Shown: positions 1-7,847, numbered from the stretch's first letter. The stretch is DNA of 46,710 nucleotides from CALKAL01 sp051846895 (GCA_051846895.1 JBPYCQ010000019.1:1-46710), one strand, 5' to 3'. Numbers and translations: made by a program. The notes: a model not told the origin generated them from the sequence alone.

Positions 1-660
1 GTGTGGATGTTTTAACGATATTCGTTTGCCATGTTCTATCCAACCTTCATAAATTAACGCGTGACGAACTTCATGATGTTTTCGCCGTTCAGTCCCACGA
101 ACATATACACCATCAGCCTCCACGTATAAAAAGTTGACTTCTTTACCTTCAGGTAATGAATCTGATTCCTCTAATTCAATGACTTGATCGTGGTCTGCTT
201 GTTTTTGTGCTTCACCCACACGTCGTACAATCGATCCAACGGTTTGATGACTAATGTGTACGGCACTCCATTCTTTTAACACACGTGCTACTTCCCTATA
301 CGTACTTTCACTTGCCATTTCAGCTATTTTCACTTCTACCAATGGACTATAACGTTGATACTTTCTAAATCCCAACCATTCATCCAATGGATAATGCGGT
401 TGCCCGTGTTCATCTCCCATTAATGTACGTTGAAAGCGAACTGACCCAAACATAAACTGCATCGTTTTCCAGTCTGTCCGTTTAACTGTCCATTCTTCTT
501 GTTGTCTTCGCTTTTTGATGACTTGATCAATTTGATTAAACGCTTCGCCAACACACGTTTCAAAAACTTCAAACATGTATTGATGTACACGTTCCTCAAA
601 TTCAATTAAATTATTTGTTTCCTTTATTATTTCGTGAATTCTTGATATAATTTGTTTCAT
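1..660 (-). CDS. ISLre2-family (UPF0236) transposase, N-terminal 220 residues
   Basis: An open frame reads from ATG at 660 leftward to the window edge without a stop, so the C-terminal half lies outside. The protein starts MKQIISRIHEIIKETNNL and has the family's charged N-terminal helix region, then a block around EWTVKRTDWKTMQF and a segment around VGSIVRRVGEAQKQ. The later stretch FLYVEADGVYVRGTER fits the start of the catalytic core, where the first acidic residue of a DDE-type site would lie. I recognise it as the ISLre2 transposase family, formerly annotated UPF0236. It would move its own insertion sequence. No frameshift is seen in this part. It stands alone, pointing away from the riboflavin operon. 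Confidence 0.85.
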   Translation of the reverse strand, partial: MKQIISRIHEIIKETNNLIEFEERVHQYMFEVFETCVGEAFNQIDQVIKKRRQQEEWTVKRTDWKTMQFMFGSVRFQRTLMGDEHGQPHYPLDEWLGFRKYQRYSPLVEVKIAEMASESTYREVARVLKEWSAVHISHQTVGSIVRRVGEAQKQADHDQVIELEESDSLPEGKEVNFLYVEADGVYVRGTERRKHHEVRHALIYEGWIEHGKRISLKHPH

Positions 661-723
661 GAGAAGGCCTCTTTCTATATGTATTTGCCGTCGAAGCATA
701 CATATATGATAGAGTGCCTTCTC
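661..723. repeat. Imperfect hairpin just upstream of the transposase start
   Basis: GAGAAGGCCTCTTTCTATATG at the left pairs imperfectly with the ...TAGAGTGCCTTCTC arm ending at 723, leaving a loop around 685-695. It sits immediately 5' of the transposase start codon, so in the transposase mRNA it could block translation of read-through transcripts, as such structures do in other insertion sequences. That role is inferred. Confidence 0.5.
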
Positions 724-838
724 TTTTTTTACTAGTTAATTTTTGGTAATTTAACCTCGAGAACTATTTTACACTTACATAGTAGGCACCTTTTGAATCA
801 AAGGAGTCTGACTTAAATATGATATTCAATCAAAAACC

Positions 839-868
839 TTGACAGAAACGAAGAAAAACAAGGATAAT
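839..868 (+). promoter_or_regulatory. Promoter of the riboflavin operon
   Basis: A -35 box TTGACA (839-844) and a -10 box GATAAT (863-868) are 18 bases apart. Transcription would start near 875, about 15 bases before the FMN aptamer. Confidence 0.75.
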
Positions 869-889
869 CAAATAAGAAAATAGAGGAGT

Positions 890-1027
890 ATTATCCTTCG
901 GGGCTGGGTGAAAATCCCGACCGGCGGTGAAGAATGAAAGTTATTCTAAGTCCGTGACCCGTATTTTTACGGCTGACCTAGTGTGAATCTAGGACCGACA
1001 GTGAAAGTCTGGATGGGAGAAGGATCT
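890..1027 (+). promoter_or_regulatory. FMN riboswitch (RFN element)
   Basis: The aptamer has the conserved blocks TCGGGGCTGGGTGAAAATCC, CCGGCGGT, GTCCGTGACCC, GGACCGACAGTGAAAGTC and GGATGGGAGAAGGAT. The closing stem P1 pairs ATCCTTC (893-899) with GAAGGAT (1019-1025). It senses FMN and controls the ribD-ribE-ribBA-ribH operon directly downstream. No U-tract terminator follows. A hairpin over the ribD start codon follows instead, suggesting control of translation. Confidence 0.97.
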
Positions 1028-1033
1028 GAATAA

Positions 1034-1070
1034 AATCGTTAACTTAATTTTTGAGAGGGGGTTAACGATT
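1034..1070 (+). promoter_or_regulatory. Start-codon-sequestering hairpin (riboswitch expression platform)
   Basis: AATCGTTAAC (1034-1043) and GTTAACGATT (1061-1070) form a perfect 10-bp stem. The Shine-Dalgarno GAGAGGGGG lies in the loop and on the stem edge (1053-1061), and the first two bases of the TTG start are in the stem. No run of T follows, so this is not an intrinsic terminator. Confidence 0.7.
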
Positions 1071-2169
1071 GAACAACTCAACGTTTTATATGCGTCATGC
1101 CTTACAGCTTGCAAGCCTTACAATTGGACAGACAAGTCCTAATCCTTCAGTTGGTGCTGTCATTGTTAAAGATGGTATCGTTGTTGGAACTGGGACACAT
1201 CTTATTCCTGGTGAAGCACATGCAGAAGTTCATGCGATTAATCAAGCAGGAGAACTTGCAAAAGGTGCTGACATGTATGTAACACTTGAACCGTGTTCAC
1301 ATTATGGCAAGACACCACCTTGTGCTAAAGCGATTATTGAAGCGGGAATTAAGAAAGTTTATGTCGCAAGCCTCGATTCGAATCCGAAAGTTGCTGGAAA
1401 AGGAGTCGAGTGGCTTCGAAGTGAAGGCATCGATGTCGAAGTAGGTATATTGGAAGATGAAGCTTTAGAAATTAATCAAGCATTTTTTTACTTTCATCGT
1501 TATAAACGTCCATTTATCACACTTAAAGCAGCTGTCTCACTAGATGGGAAAATGACTGCTAATAGCGGTGATAGTAAATGGATTACAAGTGATGAATCTC
1601 GATTAGACGTGCATATTAATCGTCATAAGCACGATGCCATTTTAGTTGGCAGTGAAACGATTTTAAAAGATGATCCACTATTAACCACCCGTCTGCCCCA
1701 CGGAGGTATAAGTCCTACACGTATCATCCTCGATACGACTTTAAGAATTCCGATTGAAACAAACGTATTACAAAATAATGATGCGAAAACCATTATTGTT
1801 TGCGGCAGTCAAGCAAATGATGAAAAAATTAAACAGATTGAGTCTATTACTCACACCCAAGTTTGGAAACTTACTGATGCCAAAATTGATTTGTCATGTT
1901 TAATTGATCGCTTAGTAAAAGAAAAAATAATGAGTGTTTATGTTGAAGGCGGAGCAACGATTCATTCATCGTTTATTCAAGAACGTCTATTTAATGAAAT
2001 CCATCTTTATATGGCTCCTATACTTATTGGCGGGGCCAATAGTAAGTCTTTTTATAATTTATTAGGTTTTGATGAAGTTAAAGATGCGATTCCGTTATCA
2101 TTTAAAAAAGTAGAAACGATTGGTCCAGATCTAAAAATTATTGCGACACCTCAAGAGGAGGTTGAATAA
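1069..2169 (+). CDS. ribD: Bifunctional pyrimidine deaminase/reductase RibD
   Basis: RibD carries out the second and third steps of riboflavin synthesis: deamination of the pyrimidinone from GTP, then NADPH reduction of the ribose side chain. The N-terminal deaminase domain (about 1-145) has the zinc site H51-A-E53 and C76/C85 in PCSHYGKTPPC. The C-terminal reductase domain (about 150-366) begins near RPFITLKAAVSLDGK and has the EGGATIHSSF nucleotide-binding segment. The 366-residue length is normal. The start is TTG, placed 7 bases after a GAGAGGGGG Shine-Dalgarno and matching the family's N terminus; the next ATG would cut into the deaminase domain. The stop directly abuts the ribE start, so translation is probably coupled. 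Confidence 0.97.
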   Translation: MNNSTFYMRHALQLASLTIGQTSPNPSVGAVIVKDGIVVGTGTHLIPGEAHAEVHAINQAGELAKGADMYVTLEPCSHYGKTPPCAKAIIEAGIKKVYVASLDSNPKVAGKGVEWLRSEGIDVEVGILEDEALEINQAFFYFHRYKRPFITLKAAVSLDGKMTANSGDSKWITSDESRLDVHINRHKHDAILVGSETILKDDPLLTTRLPHGGISPTRIILDTTLRIPIETNVLQNNDAKTIIVCGSQANDEKIKQIESITHTQVWKLTDAKIDLSCLIDRLVKEKIMSVYVEGGATIHSSFIQERLFNEIHLYMAPILIGGANSKSFYNLLGFDEVKDAIPLSFKKVETIGPDLKIIATPQEEVE

Positions 2170-2820
2170 ATGTTTACAGGAATTATTGAAGAAGTTGGAG
2201 TTGTTGATGATATCAAGCAAGGGACAGAGTCACTTCAGCTCAAAATAAAAGCTAAAACAATCTTATCCGACGTCCAATTAGGTGATAGCATCTCTGTAAA
2301 TGGGGTTTGTCTTACTGTCACCCAATTTACGGAAAACGATTTTAATATGGACATCATGCCTGAAACATTCCACCATACCGCTTTACGTCACCTGAAAAAA
2401 GGGTCGAGGGTTAATTTAGAACGGGCGATGAGCGCAAATGGACGGTTTGGAGGTCATTTCGTCTCTGGCCACGTGGATGGAATAGGAAAAATCATTAAGC
2501 GCGAAACTAGAGATAATGCGGAATATTTTTATATAAAAGTATCGAATGATTTGTCAAAATATATGATGTTAAAAGGTTCAGTTAGTGTGGATGGGACGTC
2601 ACTAACGATTTTTGGGGTTGAAAATGATGTCTTTACGATTTCGCTCATCCCACATACGCAAGATGCGACTATTTTGACGACAAAAAATGTTGGCGATGAA
2701 GTTAATATAGAATGTGATATGTTGTTAAAATATGTTTATCAACTGATGAATGGAAAAGAAAACAATACAAAAGGGATCACTTTAGACACATTACGTGAGT
2801 CAGGTTTCTTGAATAATTAG
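2170..2820 (+). CDS. ribE: Riboflavin synthase alpha subunit
   Basis: This enzyme dismutates two 6,7-dimethyl-8-ribityllumazine molecules to riboflavin and a pyrimidine by-product. It starts with the signature MFTGIIEEVG. It shows the expected two lumazine-binding beta barrels (about 1-97 and 98-195), seen as the repeated SVNGVCLTV and SVDGTSLTI segments. The 216-residue length is normal. It starts on the base after the ribD stop and ends 11 bases before ribBA, within a single operon. Confidence 0.97.
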   Translation: MFTGIIEEVGVVDDIKQGTESLQLKIKAKTILSDVQLGDSISVNGVCLTVTQFTENDFNMDIMPETFHHTALRHLKKGSRVNLERAMSANGRFGGHFVSGHVDGIGKIIKRETRDNAEYFYIKVSNDLSKYMMLKGSVSVDGTSLTIFGVENDVFTISLIPHTQDATILTTKNVGDEVNIECDMLLKYVYQLMNGKENNTKGITLDTLRESGFLNN

Positions 2821-2831
2821 GAGGATGCGAC

Positions 2832-4019
2832 ATGTTTGATTCCATCAAAGACGCAATAGAAGATTTAAAACAGGGGAAAGTGATCATCGTTGTTGATGAT
2901 GAAAATAGAGAAAATGAAGGTGATTTTGTTGCTTTAGCTGAAAAAGCGACGCCTGAAATGGTAAATTTCATGGTAACAGAAGGACGGGGTCTTGTCTGTG
3001 CACCTATTACGAAAGAGAAGGCAGAGAAATTACAGCTCAATTTAATGGCTGATGTGAATACAGACAGTCATGGAACAGCCTTTACTGTTAGTATCGATCA
3101 TATTGATACGACGACAGGTATTAGTGCTCAAGAGCGTTCACATACGGTTATGCGATTGGCAGAAGATGATGTCGTGCCTACTGAATTTAAACGTCCGGGT
3201 CATATTTTTCCATTAATCGCAAAAGACGGCGGTGTTTTAAGACGAGCAGGCCACACCGAAGCAGCGGTTGATTTAGCCGTTTTAGCTGGTTCTAAGCCTG
3301 CGGGGATGATCTGTGAAATTATGAACGAAGATGGAACAATGGCAAGAGTTCCACAGCTTCGCGAAATTGCTGATCGATTTAATTTAAAAATGGTTACGAT
3401 TGAAGATTTAATCAAGTACCGTCGTATGCATGAAAAACTTGTTCATCGTGAAGTTGAGATTAATTTGCCGACAGCTTACGGTGATTTTAAAACAGTTGCT
3501 TATACAAATGCGGTAGACGGTAGAGAGCATGTTGCGTTAGTCAAAGGGGATATTAGTCCAACTGAATCAGTGCTCGTTCGTGTTCATAGTGAATGCTTGA
3601 CAGGGGATGTCTTCGGTTCACATCGCTGTGATTGTGGTCCTCAACTTGATGCCGCCCTTAAGCAGATTGAAGAAGAAGGTAAAGGTGTGTTGTTGTATAT
3701 GCGTCAAGAAGGGCGCGGAATAGGCCTATTAAATAAACTAAAAGCTTATAAGTTACAAGAAGAAGGCTATGACACTGTTGAAGCGAATCATAAGCTAGGC
3801 TACCCTGCTGATTTAAGAGATTACGGCATCGGTGCGCAAATTCTCGTTGATCTCGGTGTAAGAAAAATGCGTTTACTTACGAATAATCCACGTAAAATCA
3901 AAGGTTTAAGTGGTTATGGATTAGAGCTTTTGGAACGGGTTCCACTTAAAATGGAACCAAACAAAAATAACGAAAAATATTTACAAACAAAAAGGGATAA
4001 ATTAGGTCACCTTTTCTAA
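2832..4019 (+). CDS. ribBA: Bifunctional DHBP synthase / GTP cyclohydrolase II
   Basis: This fusion enzyme supplies both branches of the pathway. The N-terminal half (about 1-200) makes 3,4-dihydroxy-2-butanone 4-phosphate from ribulose 5-phosphate and has the acidic DDENRENEGD motif and the RAGHTEAAVD segment. The C-terminal half (about 205-395) is GTP cyclohydrolase II, with the zinc cysteines in SECLTGDVFGSHRCDCG and the MRQEGRGIGL active-site loop. All are intact and the length (395) is normal. It has a strong Shine-Dalgarno TAGGAGG overlapping the ribE stop codon, and is followed by ribH after 20 bases. Confidence 0.98.
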   Translation: MFDSIKDAIEDLKQGKVIIVVDDENRENEGDFVALAEKATPEMVNFMVTEGRGLVCAPITKEKAEKLQLNLMADVNTDSHGTAFTVSIDHIDTTTGISAQERSHTVMRLAEDDVVPTEFKRPGHIFPLIAKDGGVLRRAGHTEAAVDLAVLAGSKPAGMICEIMNEDGTMARVPQLREIADRFNLKMVTIEDLIKYRRMHEKLVHREVEINLPTAYGDFKTVAYTNAVDGREHVALVKGDISPTESVLVRVHSECLTGDVFGSHRCDCGPQLDAALKQIEEEGKGVLLYMRQEGRGIGLLNKLKAYKLQEEGYDTVEANHKLGYPADLRDYGIGAQILVDLGVRKMRLLTNNPRKIKGLSGYGLELLERVPLKMEPNKNNEKYLQTKRDKLGHLF

Positions 4020-4039
4020 AATGAAGGAGGAAGTTAATT

Positions 4040-4501
4040 ATGAAAACATATGAAGGAAATTTAGTAGGTACAGGTTTGAAGGTTGGAATCGTCGTCGGCC
4101 GATTTAATGCTTTTATTACAGAAAAATTGCTAGAAGGTGCTGTAGATGGACTAAAACGTCACGGGGTCAATGAAGCTGATGTTGAAGTTGCATGGGTGCC
4201 AGGTGCGTTTGAAATTCCACTCGCTGCTAAAAAAATGGTTGAAACAGGAAAGTATGATGCTGTTATTACTCTTGGCACGGTTATCCGAGGCGCTACACCT
4301 CACTTTGACTATGTGAGCGGTGAAGTTGCCAAAGGTGTTTCAGCTGTTGGATTAGACAAAGGTGTACCTGTTATTTTCGGTGTACTAACAACTGACACGA
4401 TTGAACAAGCCATCGAACGTGCTGGGACGAAGGCTGGCAATAAAGGGTATGATGCTGCTGTAGGTGCAATCGAAATGGCGAATTTATTGAAATCATTTTA
4501 G
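4040..4501 (+). CDS. ribH: 6,7-dimethyl-8-ribityllumazine synthase
   Basis: Lumazine synthase condenses the RibA/RibD product with the butanone phosphate made by RibB, giving the substrate of RibE. It forms icosahedral capsids in bacilli, enclosing riboflavin synthase. Substrate-binding segments are visible: RFNAFIT, WVPGAFEIP, TVIRGATPHFDYV with the catalytic histidine, and GVLTTDT. The length of 153 is normal and the Shine-Dalgarno GAAGGAGG is strong. It is the last gene of the operon. I see no clear intrinsic terminator after it; the next promoter follows within 60 bases. Confidence 0.98.
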   Translation: MKTYEGNLVGTGLKVGIVVGRFNAFITEKLLEGAVDGLKRHGVNEADVEVAWVPGAFEIPLAAKKMVETGKYDAVITLGTVIRGATPHFDYVSGEVAKGVSAVGLDKGVPVIFGVLTTDTIEQAIERAGTKAGNKGYDAAVGAIEMANLLKSF

Positions 4502-4555
4502 TCGCAAATTTTCATAAAGCTTTAACATTCCTTTTATTTATTTGCTTTACATGTT

Positions 4556-4564
4556 TGTTATAAT
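4556..4564 (+). promoter_or_regulatory. Extended -10 promoter
   Basis: TGTTATAAT is a perfect TGn-TATAAT extended -10 element. There is no good -35 box 17 bases upstream. It lies 34 bases before the start of the 70-residue membrane protein. Confidence 0.6.
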
Positions 4565-4598
4565 AGAGTGAAGCTATAGTTAAAGCAGGTGATTCAAA

Positions 4599-4811
4599 AT
4601 GATGGAGTTTTTATATTTTCCGGATAATAAATTAGAATATATTCCGGCGGTTTTTTCGTTAATTATTGTCGTCATTATTGCGATTCTTTTAATGAGACTG
4701 ATTAGAAATGCATCAAATAAAGAACGAGAGCGTTTTGAAGCACAGTTTCCAGAAGCTAAACTTCAAGATAACGACTCTAATGATACAGAAGAAACAAAAA
4801 AAGAAAACTAA
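4599..4811 (+). CDS. Small single-span membrane protein, function unknown
   Basis: This 70-residue protein has a short outer segment, one hydrophobic span at about 15-33 (IPAVFSLIIVVIIAILLMRL), and then a highly charged cytoplasmic tail rich in Glu, Lys, Asp and Asn. The start ATGATG is preceded by AGGTG at a normal distance. It has its own extended -10 promoter and its own strong terminator, so it is a one-gene unit. I do not recognise a specific family. Small tail-charged proteins like this are common in Bacillaceae and could be partners of larger membrane complexes, but nothing here shows that. Confidence 0.7.
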   Translation: MMEFLYFPDNKLEYIPAVFSLIIVVIIAILLMRLIRNASNKERERFEAQFPEAKLQDNDSNDTEETKKEN

Positions 4812-4842
4812 GACCCTGATTATTTGGGATCTTAGTTTTTTT
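4805..4842 (+). terminator. Intrinsic terminator
   Basis: The AACTAAGA-CCC arm (4806-4816) pairs with GGG-ATCTTAGTT (4826 on), followed by seven Ts. It overlaps the last codons of the 70-residue gene. Confidence 0.9.
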
Positions 4843-4868
4843 GTATTTAAAAATTTTCGTATTAAAAG

Positions 4869-4940
4869 ACTGGTCGATTTTAATTGGCTGACAACATAAA
4901 AATTAGCTGACAATCGTCTGAAAATGGCTGATAAAATTAA
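4869..4940 (+). repeat. Degenerate tandem repeat, about 21-bp period
   Basis: GCTGA recurs at 4887, 4906 and 4927, each followed by an A-rich stretch, and a weaker related copy precedes at about 4869. The spacing is 19 and 21. It lies about 30 bases after a terminator, like the clearer arrays elsewhere in the window, and its TTGGCTGA core resembles the TTGGCAGAT unit at 21978-22140. It is probably a decayed member. Confidence 0.45.
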
Positions 4941-5016
4941 TTGCGCTATAAGCTTCGTCACCATAATTTAAAGTAATCTAGATTTTTTGTCGCTAAAAAT
5001 GAGATGGTGCTTAATC

Positions 5017-5664
5017 CTACCACATGGCTTGATACATACGCTCATCCGCTAAATTCGTGTCAATTGGGCAAGCGTCCGCATCTCGACCGTATTGCCAGCC
5101 CCATACATTAGCTTGACAAGGTGGTTTGACCGGGTTATAAGTTGGTGCGTCACGTCTTTTGCTTACGCCGGGCTCTGGTTCTGCACTCCATAAAACTGTT
5201 TGATTCGATACTCTTTCATCCTTCTTCACGGCGAGGCAATATTCTTTTATAAAATCCCCTTCAACAGGGTCATGATATATGCCTGGACGATAGTCTGTCG
5301 TGTATAAACCATTCACAAAACCTCTAATCCAAGCTTCATCTACATTAAAGAAACGCTCGACATTGGCATATAGAACCGTTCCTTTTGGAAAGCCGAGTCG
5401 ATTCGCATGATAGGCAGCATTTTGTGCAATGACTCGGCCTTGGCGATCTCCTTTAGCTTCTTTAAAGTCATTATAAATCGGTAATACTTTGGTTCCGCTA
5501 TTATGAAGTAACTCAATTTCTTCACGTGTTAGCCCTTCTGAAGCATTTTGAACCGTTGTTAAATATCTTCCCCAAAATTGTGGTTTACCGTATTCGTTTA
5601 ACACACAATTATAAAGTTGTTCCGTCACGTTCGTTGATGAATCAACTCCCCAATAATAGGGCAT
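5017..5664 (-). CDS. DUF1906 (glycoside-hydrolase-like) domain protein
   Basis: The 215 residues are a single DUF1906 domain, a TIM-barrel family related to glycoside hydrolases (Rv2525c type). Typical segments are YYWGVDSST at the start, FWGRYL, EGLTREEIELLHNSGTKVLPIYNDF, and the late NVWGWQYGRDADACPIDTNLAD. There is no signal peptide or membrane span, so it would act in the cytosol or leave by another route. The substrate is unknown; relatives are linked with cell-envelope glycans. The start ATG follows AAGGGG by 7 bases. It converges with the 70-residue gene and diverges from sodC. Confidence 0.85.
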   Translation of the reverse strand: MPYYWGVDSSTNVTEQLYNCVLNEYGKPQFWGRYLTTVQNASEGLTREEIELLHNSGTKVLPIYNDFKEAKGDRQGRVIAQNAAYHANRLGFPKGTVLYANVERFFNVDEAWIRGFVNGLYTTDYRPGIYHDPVEGDFIKEYCLAVKKDERVSNQTVLWSAEPEPGVSKRRDAPTYNPVKPPCQANVWGWQYGRDADACPIDTNLADERMYQAMW

Positions 5665-5811
5665 CCCGCATCCCCTTCCGTGTAAGTTTATTGATAAGTT
5701 CTCGTATATAATTATGGTTTTAAAACTCGTTCGGTACTGTTCTTTTCAAAACTTTTGTTTTAATGTTTAATCCGCTTCAATTTTTCCTAAACTGATTATG
5801 AGGTGATTATT

Positions 5812-6390
5812 ATGCGGCTATTACTCTTGCCAATGATTTTGATATTTTTAGCATCTTGTCAAGCAAGTGAAAAGTCAATAGTTGAAACGGATATTATTAA
5901 CCAAGATTATGATATTATTGGTAAGGCAAAATTTTCAGAAGACCCTGAAGGTGTGAAGGTTGAAGTATCACTAGAAGGTTTGTCTCCAGGCTTTCATGGG
6001 ATTCATATACATGAGTTTCCAAAATGTGAAGCACCTACGTTTGAGTCGGCGGGTAATCATTGGAATATTGATGATTCCAAGCATGGGTTAATGCACCCAG
6101 AAGGAAGTCATATAGGTGATATGCCGAATATAGAAGTTGAAGGAGATGGAACGACGACTTTTGAATATGTTTTGCCCGAGGCGACTTTAAAAGATGGAAG
6201 AGGATCGATGTTCTCAGATGGGGGAAAAGCATTAATCATTCATGAAACAATAGATGACGGGGTTAGTCAACCAGCTGGAAATGCAGGGACACGAATCGCA
6301 TGTGCTGAAATCACAAAAGATGCAGATTTGTCTGAAGGAGATAACCCTGGTGAAAAAATTGAAAAAGAAAAAGAAGAAGAAGAAAGCTAA
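5812..6390 (+). CDS. sodC: Cu/Zn superoxide dismutase lipoprotein
   Basis: SodC removes superoxide at the cell surface. The protein has a 15-residue lipoprotein signal ending L-A-S-C16, so it should be lipid-anchored outside the membrane. All metal ligands appear intact: copper H65, H67, H83, H144; zinc H83, H91, H100, D103. The disulfide pair C72 and C164 is also present, as are the HIHEFPKCE and GNAGTRIACAEI signatures. This is notable because the B. subtilis relative YojM lacks part of the copper site. The tail is a run of Glu and Lys. I chose ATG 5812, 7 bases after AGGTG; an in-frame GTG at 5803 lies in that Shine-Dalgarno. The gene stands alone. Confidence 0.93.
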   Translation: MRLLLLPMILIFLASCQASEKSIVETDIINQDYDIIGKAKFSEDPEGVKVEVSLEGLSPGFHGIHIHEFPKCEAPTFESAGNHWNIDDSKHGLMHPEGSHIGDMPNIEVEGDGTTTFEYVLPEATLKDGRGSMFSDGGKALIIHETIDDGVSQPAGNAGTRIACAEITKDADLSEGDNPGEKIEKEKEEEES

Positions 6391-6419
6391 ACGCTTTGAT
6401 GCGTTTAGCTTTAATTTTT
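6383..6419. terminator. Bidirectional terminator between sodC and patB
   Basis: A 12-bp perfect stem, AAAGCTAAACGC and GCGTTTAGCTTT with a 6-base loop, is flanked by T-rich sequence on the plus side and A-rich on the other. It serves the two converging genes and overlaps the sodC stop codon. Confidence 0.85.
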
Positions 6420-6423
6420 AACT

Positions 6424-7590
6424 TTATTTAAATGCAGTAATTAACCTGTTCAAACCTTCTTCAATTGTTGAAGGTGGACAAGCAATATTCATTCGCATAA
6501 ATTTCTCCCCTTGTGTTCCAAATGTGAGACCATCGTTCAAGCCTAACTTTGCTTCATGAATAAGCTTTCTTTTTATTTCTTCATGGTCTAATCCAGTTTG
6601 TGTAAAGTCTAACCATACTAAATATGTTCCTTCAGATTTTACAACATGAATGGGTAACCCACTTTTATTAATTTGTTCAATGACCATGTTTCGATTATCT
6701 TCAAGTTGTTTAAGTAAGTTTTCTAACCAAGTTTTCCCGTGCTTATATACTGCTTCTAGTGCAACACAGCCAAATGTATTTAAAGATGAGAATCCTTGTT
6801 TTAATAACTGAGCATCGAATGCTTTCTTAGCTTCTGGATTTGGTGAAATAATATATGATGCTTGTAACCCAGCTACATTAAATGTTTTTGAAGGGGCCAT
6901 TAATGAAAATGTTAACTGCTTAATTGATTCATTTAAATTAGCGATTGGATAGTGCTTAGAGTTATTAAAAACGACATCATTATGAATTTCATCTGAAAAT
7001 AAATAAACGTTATATTTCACACAAAGTTCAGCAACTTTTTGAAGCTCATCCTTCGTCCATACACGACCTACAGGATTATGAGGACTACATAAAATAAACG
7101 CTTTTGCGCCATTTTTGAAGTGTTCCTCTAATTGCTCTAAATTCATGCTATAATAGCCGTTTTCATATGTTAAAGGGTTTTCTAATATTTCTCTATTATG
7201 TGACTTAATAACGGCAAAAAAAGGCGGATAAACAGGTGGTTGAATAACAATCTTATCTTTTTCCTTAGTAAATGCTTGCACTAAAGCATGTAAACTTGGA
7301 ATAACTCCGGAACTGAAACTTATTAGGTTTGGATCAACATCAAAATCATGTCTGTCTTTAACCCATTGAATTACAAGGTCTATAATTTCTTGATCGTATG
7401 TGGTGTATCCGTATAAATTATGTTCCGCTCTTTCAATGATGGCATCTTTTAACTGTGGGACAGTAAGAAAATCCATATCTGCCACCCACATTGGTAAGAC
7501 GTCATCTCTTCCAAATAAATTCTCTCGCATGTCCCATTTCACAGCTCTTGTGTTTTCTCTTTTAATTATTTGTTTAAAATCGTAGTTCAA
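6424..7590 (-). CDS. patB: PLP-dependent C-S lyase, MalY/PatB type
   Basis: This is a 388-residue fold-type I PLP enzyme of the MalY/PatB group, which cleaves cystathionine and other cysteine conjugates to a thiol, pyruvate and ammonia. Visible features are LPMWVADMDF near the N terminus, SSGVIPSLHALV, the CSPHNPVGRVW motif, FSDEIHNDV, and the PLP lysine in MAPSKTFNVAGLQ. The MWVADMDF and HNPxGR patterns separate this group from ordinary aminotransferases. The start is TTG at 7590, 8 bases after GGGAGG. In B. subtilis patB also lies close to yugI. It is transcribed alone, divergent from yugI. Confidence 0.9.
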   Translation of the reverse strand: MNYDFKQIIKRENTRAVKWDMRENLFGRDDVLPMWVADMDFLTVPQLKDAIIERAEHNLYGYTTYDQEIIDLVIQWVKDRHDFDVDPNLISFSSGVIPSLHALVQAFTKEKDKIVIQPPVYPPFFAVIKSHNREILENPLTYENGYYSMNLEQLEEHFKNGAKAFILCSPHNPVGRVWTKDELQKVAELCVKYNVYLFSDEIHNDVVFNNSKHYPIANLNESIKQLTFSLMAPSKTFNVAGLQASYIISPNPEAKKAFDAQLLKQGFSSLNTFGCVALEAVYKHGKTWLENLLKQLEDNRNMVIEQINKSGLPIHVVKSEGTYLVWLDFTQTGLDHEEIKRKLIHEAKLGLNDGLTFGTQGEKFMRMNIACPPSTIEEGLNRLITAFK

Positions 7591-7644
7591 CTATTTGTCC
7601 TCCCTTAATATGTACTTATCACTATTATTACATGTTAAGAGAAC

Positions 7645-7678
7645 AAAAAAAAATAGCAAAGTGCTAAAAACACTTTGC
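7645..7678 (-). terminator. Terminator-like hairpin upstream of patB, minus strand
   Basis: GCAAAGTG (7656-7663) and CACTTTGC (7671-7678) form an 8-bp perfect stem with a 7-base loop. Read on the minus strand it is followed by a run of nine Ts. It lies upstream of patB and would stop transcription entering patB from the yugI side. Confidence 0.7.
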
Positions 7679-7778
7679 CAAAGGGGGAATACGAGAAAGT
7701 ATTACAGTTATAGTTATTACCTTTTTACAAAAATATAAACATCTTTTTTTAAAAAAATTTGATTAATTCAGTGTTTGT

Positions 7779-7807
7779 TTGATATGACTATGTTATTATG
7801 TTAGAAT
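7779..7807 (+). promoter_or_regulatory. Promoter of yugI
   Basis: TTGATA (7779-7784) and TAGAAT (7802-7807) are 17 bases apart, 41 bases before the ATG. Confidence 0.7.
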
Positions 7808-7847
7808 ACAAAAATGTGTGGGAGAAAAGAATCGGGAGTTGTAAACT

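Larger units (their letters stand above)
1..790 (-). mobile_element. Insertion sequence, ISLre2-like, cut by the window edge
   Basis: The transposase gene plus its upstream untranslated stretch make up the visible end of an insertion sequence. The outer terminal inverted repeat cannot be fixed because the other end is outside the window. The right boundary near 790 is a guess: it must lie between the transposase start at 660 and the rib promoter at 839. Confidence 0.45.

Noticed and set aside
860..898. 9-bp inverted repeat AAGGATAAT / ATTATCCTT as an alternative pairing partner for riboswitch P1
   Set aside because: The left arm overlaps the promoter -10 box, so it lies upstream of the transcript and cannot be in the RNA.
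5717..5726. GTTTTAAAAC palindrome between the DUF1906 gene and sodC as an operator
   Set aside because: A 10-bp AT-rich palindrome is expected by chance, and it does not fit PerR, Fur or other boxes I know.
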